From Gp6-AA45 sp035652075 (GTDB lineage: Bacteria; Acidobacteriota; Vicinamibacteria; Vicinamibacterales; CAVVIG01), in assembly GCA_035652075.1 (NCBI GenBank), contig DASREL010000060.1:1-64000 (forward strand): a stretch of 64,000 nt of DNA. The letters are read 5' to 3'. The translations under genes were made by a program, and so were the position numbers. The notes beneath the pieces are model-generated. The model searched no databases and was not told the origin of the DNA. It saw only the letters and a program-made list of their open reading frames with translations. Positions 35,801-42,167 of this stretch are shown piece by piece (positions within the stretch are counted from its first letter, which is position 1; each line of letters starts with the position of its first letter).

Positions 35801-36352
35801 ACGTTCAACACGTCGACCGGTTTGATTTCGGGAACCGCGCCGAACGTGACGACGGCGACGACCTATACGATCGTGGTGACGGTCACGGATCGGTTCTCGG
35901 CGCCCGTCAGCGTGACGTTCACGCTGACTGTGAGCACGAACCGCAATCCGGTCTGCGGGACGGCGACGGCGAGCCCGAACTTGCTCTGGCCGCCGAATCA
36001 CAAGTTCGCGACGATCAAGATCAACGGCGTGACCGATCCGGATCCGGGCGACACGGTAACGATCACCGTCACCAGCATCTACCAGGATGAACCGACGCTC
36101 GTCGCGGGCAGCGGCAACACCGCGATCGATGGCATCATCAGCGGCGCCACCGCGCAAGTCCGAGCCGAGCGCTCCGGCCTCTACAACGGCCGGCTGTATT
36201 TCATCGGCTTCTCGGCCAGCGACGGGAAGGGCGGCAGCTGCACCGGCACCGTGACGATGGGTGTGCCGCACGATCAGGGTCAGCACGACCTGCCGATCGA
36301 CTCGGGCATGCGGTACAACTCGACCGTTCCGGGCGTTCCGCGCCTGCGCTAA
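32888..36352 (+). CDS. Large secreted protein with beta-propeller-like region and putative Ig repeats
   Basis: A 1154-residue exported protein with a signal peptide (residues 1-29, ending THA). A Cys-containing N-terminal region is followed by a stretch resembling an NHL/SMP-type propeller (about 215-430; ESVVFDRAGNYYIGTVDG). A Cys-rich linker (about 470-515) and several putative-Ig/cadherin-like modules (about 515-1010) follow, with the repeat pattern GLPAGVTIDATTGNFNGSP. The C-terminal module contains LWPPNHKFATIKI, a motif common in extracellular proteins of deep-branching bacteria. It is probably a surface or matrix protein. It lies between the nucleotidyltransferase and the lasso genes; a hairpin after it may separate transcription. 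Confidence 0.85.
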   Translation: MRIPLLKRTLIATTFAVALGVTMVVTTHAQPACNRGANGTGWCSGDLLIGSGAVIDQLIHQNAQPAGCQLGNGADSNPIKDDNGNIIKDANNRSIWDCAVRQNAGTYFLYDQNGAQVTNGAGAVKVTDALASGTSIIDAQSHQAANTTSWDIVTNTMTTHENSWWTTGCAQSPTIAGPLLTTGFWSNVVSAVPNGGTAATQGLSLGNLTRVSNGVGGVYGGFQPGGAESVVFDRAGNYYIGTVDGTNNIFKFDPNGTLLDTWTVPTINNGTVEQSRGTDWLELAADGQTMYYTSESDTITVFRLDRQPISNSKVALDPLNPSGPSTTLDTLVAPITDFAGDPSNSLFGKIQLQANNGVNPPSTTYALRLLPPGDGSGGFIVAGGYDVFRLGLDGKLIRSYLQPSQQGKTWFAMDITPDGQFFWTASLPLASEFGWTMWDPTVNPSTVLNFHIGTGQQVGSFTPQGGSVTGLCIVKEYTSGTGPDCSDPANSANSLCHPIPASCDVNSTDPACKINFAPVVGPVPDQHWAEGQAITTITIPVTDPTNTTLTMSKSFLPAGVTITQSGNTFTMSGTLGFNTDTTGTPTTLTVTNGRGVSASTTFTWFITGTDAPPTLVANGVTPSSVTTGVRVQHGVPLTTASPLSLGSNIVVQSQDQDSCDGPTGSLQNGPSGLTFSTRVNATACLSSSDIWLTTISGAPYVPVASLPPVTGYGTNGVTLSSTFVLTDGGGKTVTMPISWVLLNTAPVLTVPATQTLHGSVTALHATATDANNDPVKFTATGLPAGVTIDATTGNFNGSPTAAGVFTINVTADDGVGGVTTKSFTLTIANTPPQITVPPNQTRHVGTVISPAVVATAKDNDGDPFTFTVDPTTLPPGVTASAPTTVSGVTTIQFSGTPTAVGNYTTKLTATDSFNQTTTATFTWAITNAVPTLTNPGSQFSVPNAPFALQLQASDADLDPLAWSITGLPAGLTFNTSTGLISGTAPNVTTATTYTIVVTVTDRFSAPVSVTFTLTVSTNRNPVCGTATASPNLLWPPNHKFATIKINGVTDPDPGDTVTITVTSIYQDEPTLVAGSGNTAIDGIISGATAQVRAERSGLYNGRLYFIGFSASDGKGGSCTGTVTMGVPHDQGQHDLPIDSGMRYNSTVPGVPRLR

Positions 36353-36362
36353 ACTGACGCGA

Positions 36363-36387
36363 ACGCCGGGCGCCCGCAGCCCGGCGT
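36363..36387 (+). terminator. GC-rich hairpin between the Ig-like gene and the lasso genes
   Basis: ACGCCGGGC and GCCCGGCGT form a perfect 9-bp stem with a 7-base loop, 10 bases after the stop codon at 36352 and 9 bases before the next ATG. No T tract follows, so it may be a weak terminator, an RNA-stability element or a translation block over the next gene. Confidence 0.5.
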
Positions 36388-36396
36388 CTCAACACC

Positions 36397-36693
36397 ATGA
36401 CCGAAGTGTCCCTCAACACGACGTTGCGCGTGAGCGACGACGTCGTGTTTCGCGAACTGGACGGGGAAGCAGTCATCCTCAACGTCGAGTCCGGCATTTA
36501 TTTCGGGCTCGATCCCGTCGGCACGCGCATGTGGCAGTTGATTGGCTCGCATCCGCTCCTCGATTCGGTGCTCGCGGAACTCGAACACGAATATGACGCG
36601 CCGCGAGAGGTGCTGGAAGGCGATCTGCTCGGGCTCGTCCACGAGTTGATCGCCAAAGGGCTGCTCGCATTCGATGCGACGCCGACTGCGTAA
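36397..36693 (+). CDS. PqqD-like leader-recognition protein (lasso peptide B1)
   Basis: A 98-residue PqqD-family protein. The N-terminal three-stranded sheet reads SDDVVFRELDGEAVILNVES, followed by GIYFGLDPVGTRMWQLI and the helical half with DAPREVLEGDLLGLVHELI. In lasso-peptide clusters this RiPP recognition element binds the precursor's leader (the YxxPxLxxyG segment) and presents it to the B2 protease. Its neighbours support this role: it overlaps B2 by 20 bases, and the precursor lies 2.3 kb downstream. Confidence 0.9.
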   Translation: MTEVSLNTTLRVSDDVVFRELDGEAVILNVESGIYFGLDPVGTRMWQLIGSHPLLDSVLAELEHEYDAPREVLEGDLLGLVHELIAKGLLAFDATPTA

Positions 36694-37102
36694 GCTCTAT
36701 GCGCTGGCGCGCGAATGGCCGGCGGCGTACGAAGCCGCCGCGCTGACCTTCCTGACCGGAACATCGCTGCGCGTCGCATCGTTCGAATCGGTCGCGCGGT
36801 GTCTGCTGCGCACCGCCCGCATCGGTCCCGCCGTAACCCCGGACGATATCCACCGTCTCGAAGAGATCGTCAATATCGTCGCTGGACGCGTCGGGCGTCA
36901 GCAGTGCCTGACGAAAGCGATCGTGCTCGCGACGATGCTCGAGCGGCGCGGCGTGTCGTCGACGATTTACATCGGCGCGCGCCGCGGCGAAGACGGGTTC
37001 GCGGCGCACGCCTGGCTGCGCTGCGGTGATCGGCTGTTGCCGGCGACTGGGCACGAGCAGTATGCGCCGTTGCACACGATCGCGATTCGGGAGCACGCAT
37101 GA
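36674..37102 (+). CDS. Lasso peptide leader protease B2 (transglutaminase-like)
   Basis: A 142-residue protein of the lasso peptide biosynthesis B2 family (Transglut_core3). The catalytic Cys78 lies in QQCLTKAIVLATML and His112 in AHAWLRCGD; the third residue is probably an acidic one just after (Asp119). It cleaves the leader from the precursor, typically after the residue following a conserved Thr. The length is normal for stand-alone B2 proteins. It overlaps B1 by 20 bases and the cyclase by an ATGA. Confidence 0.9.
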   Translation: MRRRLRKLYALAREWPAAYEAAALTFLTGTSLRVASFESVARCLLRTARIGPAVTPDDIHRLEEIVNIVAGRVGRQQCLTKAIVLATMLERRGVSSTIYIGARRGEDGFAAHAWLRCGDRLLPATGHEQYAPLHTIAIREHA

Positions 37103-38964
37103 GCGCGATGGTCGGCTGCGTCTACCGGGCCGGCGCACCGGCGAGCGGGGAGGAGGTCGCCGGCATGCTGGCGGCGCTCGCCGCGCGCGCGCACGATGCC
37201 GAGCGCGTCGTGACGGCGGGCGCGGCAGCATTCGGGTTTCAGGCCTTCCACACGACCTGCGAATCAGAGTCGGAGATCCAGCCGCACGTGGACATCGGCA
37301 CCGGACGCGTGATCGTGTTCGACGGACGGCTCGACAATCGGGACGAGCTCGGCGCCGGCACGCGCGGCGATGCGGCGGTGGTCCTTGATGCGTATCAACG
37401 GTGGGGCGCCTCCGTCTCGAACCATCTGGTCGGCGATTTCGCGTTCGCCGTCTGGGATCCGTCAGCGCAAACGCTGTTCTGCAGTCGTGATGCGATCGGC
37501 GTGCGTCCGCTCTATTACCACGTGACGGCCGACCGGTTCCTGTTCACGACCGATTACCGCGCGCTGATCGCGAGCCGGCTGATCGACGTTCGGCCGAACG
37601 AAGGCATGGTTGCCGAGTACCTGTCGAACGAGCTTCGTTCGGTCGATCAAACGTTGTACGACGGCGTCCGGCGGCTGCCGGCCGCGCACTCGTTGATCCT
37701 GACGCGACGCGATCTGTCGATCCGGCGTTACTGGGATCCGACGGCACTGCCCGACGTCGTCCATCAATCCGATGACGAGTACGCCGCCCACTTCTTCCAT
37801 CTCTTTCGGCGTTCGGTCCGGTCCTGCATGCGATCGTCGCGGCAGCCGGTTGGCGTCTATTTGAGCGGCGGCGTCGATTCGTCCGCGGTCGTGGGCATGG
37901 CCCAGACGCTCGCATCAGACGGTGCGGTTGCACCTCCGGTCCACACGTTCTCGATGGTGTTTCCGGACGATCCCGAGGCCGACGAACGTCCGTACCTCGA
38001 TGCGGTCGATTCGAAATGGCAACTGCCCTCGCATCGTTTCGTTGCGACAGTCGACGACATTGATGCGATCCGCGCGCACGTCGCGCGTCGACTCGACGTC
38101 GCCGACGCGCCCGCCGATCTCGGTGTCGTGCCGATTCGACAGGCTGTCGCGTCGCAGCGCGGCCGCGTCTTGCTGAGTGGCGTGGGGGGCGATCACGGGT
38201 TCGGCGGGAGCCTGTTCCATTACGCGGAGCACATCCGGAGCGGCGAGTGGCGCGCCTGGTGGCACCAGCTGCGCGCCGACAGGCAGGTGTCCGACATGGG
38301 CTTCTCGTTGCGCAACGTCGCGATGCACAGCCTGCTGCCGCTTGTCCCCCGGTCCATCAAAGACGCGACGCGTCCGATCGCACAGCGTCTCGGGTGGCCC
38401 GGCGGCGCACCGCCGTGGATCCGCAGCGATTTTGCGGCGCGCGTCGCGCTCGGCGATCGCCTTCGCTATCGGACGACGCCGTCGAATTCCGCGCGCGCCG
38501 ACGTCTGCGAATCGTTCGTGCACGCGTGGATGCCGTGGGGCCTCGAGAAACTCGATCATGCCGGGGCGGAATTCGGCGTCGAGGATCGCCATCCGTTCCT
38601 CGACCGCCGGCTCGTCGAATTTGCCATCGGCATCCCGGAGTCGCAGCGCTGGTCGGGGACGAAGACGAAATTCGTGCTTCGTCGCGCGATGCGAGACCTG
38701 CTGCCCGAGACCGTGTACGATCGCACCGACAAAGGCGATTTCACGGGGGCGGTCGCGCGGGCCGTCGATGTGCTCGCCGCGGACGGCGTGTACCGTAACA
38801 TGCGGTCCGAGGCGTACGGTTGGGTCGACGGCGAACGTGTCAGGCGGATGTACGACGACATGCGGCGAAAGTACGCCGTCCGCGACAGCGACTTCGGCGA
38901 TCACGTGTTCCCGTTGTGGTTCGTCGGCGGCATCGAACTCTGGCTCAACGCGGCATTCTGCTAG
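37099..38964 (+). CDS. Asparagine-synthetase-like lasso peptide macrocyclase (C protein)
   Basis: A 621-residue protein with an N-terminal glutamine-amidotransferase-like domain (about residues 1-210) and a C-terminal ATP-dependent synthetase domain. The PPi-loop SGGVDSS is at residues 256-262. The N-terminus reads MSAMVGCVYR, so the Cys of the canonical MCGI start is not in place and glutaminase activity is unlikely. Lasso cyclases adenylate an Asp or Glu side chain and join it to the core N-terminus. Its position, between B2 and the precursor gene (9-base gap), fixes the assignment better than sequence alone. Confidence 0.9.
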   Translation: MSAMVGCVYRAGAPASGEEVAGMLAALAARAHDAERVVTAGAAAFGFQAFHTTCESESEIQPHVDIGTGRVIVFDGRLDNRDELGAGTRGDAAVVLDAYQRWGASVSNHLVGDFAFAVWDPSAQTLFCSRDAIGVRPLYYHVTADRFLFTTDYRALIASRLIDVRPNEGMVAEYLSNELRSVDQTLYDGVRRLPAAHSLILTRRDLSIRRYWDPTALPDVVHQSDDEYAAHFFHLFRRSVRSCMRSSRQPVGVYLSGGVDSSAVVGMAQTLASDGAVAPPVHTFSMVFPDDPEADERPYLDAVDSKWQLPSHRFVATVDDIDAIRAHVARRLDVADAPADLGVVPIRQAVASQRGRVLLSGVGGDHGFGGSLFHYAEHIRSGEWRAWWHQLRADRQVSDMGFSLRNVAMHSLLPLVPRSIKDATRPIAQRLGWPGGAPPWIRSDFAARVALGDRLRYRTTPSNSARADVCESFVHAWMPWGLEKLDHAGAEFGVEDRHPFLDRRLVEFAIGIPESQRWSGTKTKFVLRRAMRDLLPETVYDRTDKGDFTGAVARAVDVLAADGVYRNMRSEAYGWVDGERVRRMYDDMRRKYAVRDSDFGDHVFPLWFVGGIELWLNAAFC

Positions 38965-38973
38965 GAGCGATAG

Positions 38974-39159
38974 ATGAGCGAGCAAGACAAGAAACGGACG
39001 CCAGGCGACGGCGATCCTGCGGGCGCGCCGCGGCGGAAGCGGCGGTACCAAAAACCGGAGTTGATCGAATACGGATCGGTCGCCAAGCTGACACGCGGCA
39101 GCAAGTCGGTCACGTCGGACGCGGTTGGCGGCGGCAAGAAGTCGAAGGCCTGTCTGTAA
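38974..39159 (+). CDS. Lasso peptide precursor (putative core Gly42-Leu61)
   Basis: A 61-residue peptide with AGGAG upstream of the ATG. The leader carries the standard signature: Tyr25, Pro28, Leu30, Tyr33-Gly34 and Leu39-Thr40. With the conserved Thr at position -2, cleavage after Arg41 gives the core GSKSVTSDAVGGGKKSKACL. Core Gly1 and Asp8 give an 8-residue macrolactam ring, inside the known 7-9 range. The 12-residue tail is Gly/Lys-rich with a single Cys and no aromatic residue, which is unusual since bulky tail residues normally lock the thread. The N-terminal 24 residues are highly charged. B1, B2 and C genes are adjacent. Confidence 0.85.
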   Translation: MSEQDKKRTPGDGDPAGAPRRKRRYQKPELIEYGSVAKLTRGSKSVTSDAVGGGKKSKACL

Positions 39160-39168
39160 CGACGTCCG

Positions 39169-40290
39169 ATGTCGCTGGTCGTCGATACGCATCGCCAATA
39201 TCTGTCGGATCGCGTGCGCCTCGACGCGTTTCGGCGCGCGGTCGGCGACGTCGTGCGGCCAGGACACGTGGTGCTCGATCTCGGCAGCGGCACGGGCATT
39301 CTTGGCCTGTTCGCGTGTGCCGCCGGCGCCGCACACGTTCATTCAGTCGACAACAGCGGCATCATCGAAGTCGCGCGCGCGGTGGCGGCTGCAAATGGAT
39401 TCGCCGACCGCATGACGTTCCACAACGTCCACTCCGCTGAATTGCAGTTGACGGGTCCGGTCGACGTGATCGTCTCCGATTTGATCGGCCGCTTCGCGAT
39501 CGATGGCGGCCTCGTCGAAGATGTCGCGCAGGCCCGGGATCGCTGGCTCGCACCGGGCGGCACGATCGTTCCCTCGACGGTGACGCTCGAGGTGGCCGCG
39601 GTCGAACATCCTGAGGGCGCCGCGAACATCGATTTCTGGAACGCGAGACCCGGCGGCTTCGACATGGCGCCGGCCCGTCAGTGGGCGGCGAACACCGGCT
39701 ACCCGACGCATTTCGCGCCAGGCGCGCTTCTCGGGCCACCGCGCGACGCGACGCGCCTCGACATGGCAACCGTGCTGCCGGCGCCCTTCGCGATCGACGT
39801 GACGCTGACGGTCGATCGCGCCGGCACACTCCACGGAATCGGCGGCTGGTTCCGCGCGCAGTTGTCGCCGTCGGTCACGTTATCCAATGCTCCGCTCGCC
39901 CGGCCACGGTTGAATCGGCGCGACGTGTTCTTTCCGATCGATCGTCCCGTCGCGGTCACGCCGGGCGATCGCGTGCGCGTCCACATGCGAATCATTCCGG
40001 CCGAAACGATCGTTCGCTGGACCGTGGAGGTGCACGGGTGCACCTTCCGCCACTCGACGTTCAACGGGATGCTCGTCGCGCGCGAGGATCTCATGCGGAT
40101 GCGTCCGCAGTCCGTGCCGCAGCTGACCGCTCGCGGCGGCGCGCGCTTGTCGGTCCTCGAACTGTGCGACGGCGCGACGCCATTGGCCGACATCGAGCGT
40201 GAGGTCTTCCGGCGCCATCCCGATCTGTTCCCGTCGGTCGCCGACGCCGGCGCGTTCGTCGCCGAGGTTGTCACGCGCTACGCGCGCTGA
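39169..40290 (+). CDS. PRMT-like methyltransferase with C-terminal PqqD-like domain
   Basis: A 373-residue SAM enzyme resembling protein arginine methyltransferases. Motif I is VLDLGSGTGILG (from Val35), followed by AGAAHVHSVDNSGIIEVAR. The region matching the PRMT double-E loop reads VSDLIGRFAIDGG (Ser103 onward), so both catalytic Glu are changed. A beta-barrel-like middle follows. The last 47 residues (327-373, LSVLELCDGATPLADIEREV) resemble a PqqD/winged-helix leader-binding domain. It starts 9 bases after the precursor gene. The likely role is methylating the lasso peptide; the core has Lys, Ser, Thr and Cys but no Arg. Target and activity are inference. Confidence 0.82.
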   Translation: MSLVVDTHRQYLSDRVRLDAFRRAVGDVVRPGHVVLDLGSGTGILGLFACAAGAAHVHSVDNSGIIEVARAVAAANGFADRMTFHNVHSAELQLTGPVDVIVSDLIGRFAIDGGLVEDVAQARDRWLAPGGTIVPSTVTLEVAAVEHPEGAANIDFWNARPGGFDMAPARQWAANTGYPTHFAPGALLGPPRDATRLDMATVLPAPFAIDVTLTVDRAGTLHGIGGWFRAQLSPSVTLSNAPLARPRLNRRDVFFPIDRPVAVTPGDRVRVHMRIIPAETIVRWTVEVHGCTFRHSTFNGMLVAREDLMRMRPQSVPQLTARGGARLSVLELCDGATPLADIEREVFRRHPDLFPSVADAGAFVAEVVTRYAR

Positions 40291-40297
40291 CCTGGTC

Positions 40298-41224
40298 GTG
40301 CTGTACCGCGCGTACGGCCTCATTCTCTCCAGTTCACATCGCATACCCGAACTTGCGCCGGTGGGGCGCGGAAGGGCGGCGCTGCGTCTGCAGTTCGAGC
40401 GGGGGACGCTCGCAGGTCAGCGCTGGTACGGCGCGTCGCCGCGGCCGCAAGAGGACGGCCGGCCGTGGCTCATCGTGTCGCGGCGCGGCGAGCTGCTCCG
40501 CATGCAGTTTCGGACGCTTGCCGATTTCGTGTGGGATCCGATGACGCGAACGCTGACTGCGTTTCGTCGAGGCGGCACGCCACCGCAGACGATCCGTCAC
40601 CTCGCGCTCGACCAGGCGTTGCCGCTCGTGCTCGGGCACGAAGGGTTCACCGTGCTCCACGCGAGCGCGTGCGTCACCCCTGCCGGCACCGTGGCGTTCC
40701 TCGGACCGACTGGCGCCGGCAAGTCGACGATGGCGGCCGCGTTCGGCGCAACCGGCTGTCCGGTCATCGCGGACGATGCAGTGTTGCTGACGCAGCGAGG
40801 CAACGCCGATCTGATCGCCGTTCCTGCGTACGCCGGATCGCGGTTGTGGTCGGATGTGCTCCCGGTCGTCGACCCGCGACGCCGCGGCGCGTCACGCGGC
40901 CGCACCAAACGGCGCCTCGGACGCCACGATCGGACCCTTCGGTTTGCGAAAGATCCCGCGCCGCTCCGACGCGTGTACTTGTTGAAGCCGCGGAAGGGCA
41001 CCGACGTCCTGATCGAGCCGCTGTCGCGTCGCGACAGCCTCATCGAACTGATCAAGCACACGTACGTGCTCGAAGTCCGCGATCGCGCCCACTTGCTCGC
41101 GCATTTCGACCGGCTGACGCGCGACTGCGTGCCGCTTGGCATCCGCATGCTGACATATCCGCACGACGTTGCGATGCTGCCGCGCGTCTGCGCCGCGATC
41201 CTGGCGGACGCTAGCTCGGCGTGA
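40298..41224 (+). CDS. HprK-like kinase (lasso peptide tailoring candidate)
   Basis: A 308-residue protein similar to the C-terminal kinase domain of HPr kinase. Walker A is GPTGAGKST (136-144, Lys142), followed by the aspartate pair in VIADDAVLL that matches the HprK catalytic region. No HPr protein or PTS is nearby. HprK homologues in lasso clusters (for example that of paeninodin) phosphorylate the C-terminal Ser of the precursor. Here the precursor ends in Leu, so another Ser/Thr would be the target. GTG start 7 bases after the methyltransferase. It converges on the dioxygenase gene with a 14-base overlap. Confidence 0.83.
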   Translation: MLYRAYGLILSSSHRIPELAPVGRGRAALRLQFERGTLAGQRWYGASPRPQEDGRPWLIVSRRGELLRMQFRTLADFVWDPMTRTLTAFRRGGTPPQTIRHLALDQALPLVLGHEGFTVLHASACVTPAGTVAFLGPTGAGKSTMAAAFGATGCPVIADDAVLLTQRGNADLIAVPAYAGSRLWSDVLPVVDPRRRGASRGRTKRRLGRHDRTLRFAKDPAPLRRVYLLKPRKGTDVLIEPLSRRDSLIELIKHTYVLEVRDRAHLLAHFDRLTRDCVPLGIRMLTYPHDVAMLPRVCAAILADASSA

Positions 41225-42167
41225 CGCGTTGCAGCGCGTCGGCAATTTCGAGAAAGCGCGACATCAACGGATCGTGATCCGCGTACTCGTGGATGCACCA
41301 CCCGAGCGTGCGAAGCCGTTCGTCGAACGAGGGTAGGCGGTCGAGCGGCAGCAGCGGCACTTCGTGTGCGGCAGGCGTCGCGCTCGCCGCAATCAACTCG
41401 AATGACACACTGCGGCGCTCGGCCGCGCGCGCGGTGGCATAGCCGCCCCAGTGCACGATGTCGAATCCCCAGCTCAAGAGATCGCCGGTGCGCGCCGGGA
41501 GCGGTCGAACGGCGTGCAGCGCATCGATGAGCTCCGATCGCGTGAAGCGATCGGCGCGGTCGAAACGCTCGACGACCTCACGCGGTGCCGCCCACCGCGG
41601 CAACAGGTAGATGCATCCGCTCTCGAGCGTCGCGTCCGTCAGGGCGAGCCACGTCGTCAGCCGACCGGTCGCGTCGAACGATTCGACGTGCGCGCCGAAC
41701 CCGGCCGAGTCTCGCGCCGGTCGTACGACGTGCACCCACACATGCGGAATCAGGCTGTAGCGACCGCCGAGGGCGCCGGTCGCGAAGTCGACGACGGCGG
41801 GCGACCGCGCGAGCAGCCACAACGCGTCGAAGACGAACGCAAACAGCGGCGGCCACTTCGCGGCGACCACTGCGTCGATCGCCGCGTTCGCCGCCTGCAC
41901 GAGCGCCGGATCGAGTGCGCCGCGGAGATGACAGTATCCGTCGCGCTGCAGATCGGCGACCGCCGTCGCGATCGCGCCCGACGGCGGCGCGGCGGCGATG
42001 GCGACCGGCCGGGTCGAGATCGTCGTGGCCGGCGCGATCGACTGCCAATACGCAACGTCGCACGCGCGGTCGGTGCGTTCCCGCGCGGCCGCGCCGGTGA
42101 TGCGTGCGTCCGCGAGCAGTTGCTGGAAATCAGTGAGTCGCGGCGGCACGGTGCCGATGACCTCCAT
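41211..42167 (-). CDS. Phytanoyl-CoA-dioxygenase-like Fe(II)/2-oxoglutarate oxygenase
   Basis: A 318-residue protein. It has FxxDGYCHLRGALDPALVQA-type spacing at the start of the fold (YCHLRGALDP), then His160 and Glu162 in AHVESFD as two iron ligands, and His239 in FDIVHWGG as the third. An Arg follows (RRSVSFEL) for 2-oxoglutarate. The facial triad is thus HxE...H. Family members hydroxylate small molecules and peptides. It is on the opposite strand to the lasso genes and co-directional with the polysaccharide genes behind it (38-base overlap with the ligase-like gene), so it could serve either system. The ATG at 42167 is preferred over 42191. Confidence 0.78.
   Translation of the reverse strand: MEVIGTVPPRLTDFQQLLADARITGAAARERTDRACDVAYWQSIAPATTISTRPVAIAAAPPSGAIATAVADLQRDGYCHLRGALDPALVQAANAAIDAVVAAKWPPLFAFVFDALWLLARSPAVVDFATGALGGRYSLIPHVWVHVVRPARDSAGFGAHVESFDATGRLTTWLALTDATLESGCIYLLPRWAAPREVVERFDRADRFTRSELIDALHAVRPLPARTGDLLSWGFDIVHWGGYATARAAERRSVSFELIAASATPAAHEVPLLPLDRLPSFDERLRTLGWCIHEYADHDPLMSRFLEIADALQRVTPS

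Noticed and set aside
34358..36286. 642-residue open frame opposite the secreted Ig-like protein
   Set aside because: Extremely Arg-rich antisense reading of a Thr/Val-rich gene; no domain.
37099..38964. Annotation as asparagine synthetase
   Set aside because: The MCGI nucleophile start is missing and the gene lies between the lasso B2 and precursor genes.
38974..39159. C-terminal Ser phosphorylation as in paeninodin
   Set aside because: The precursor ends in Cys-Leu, so the known target residue is missing.
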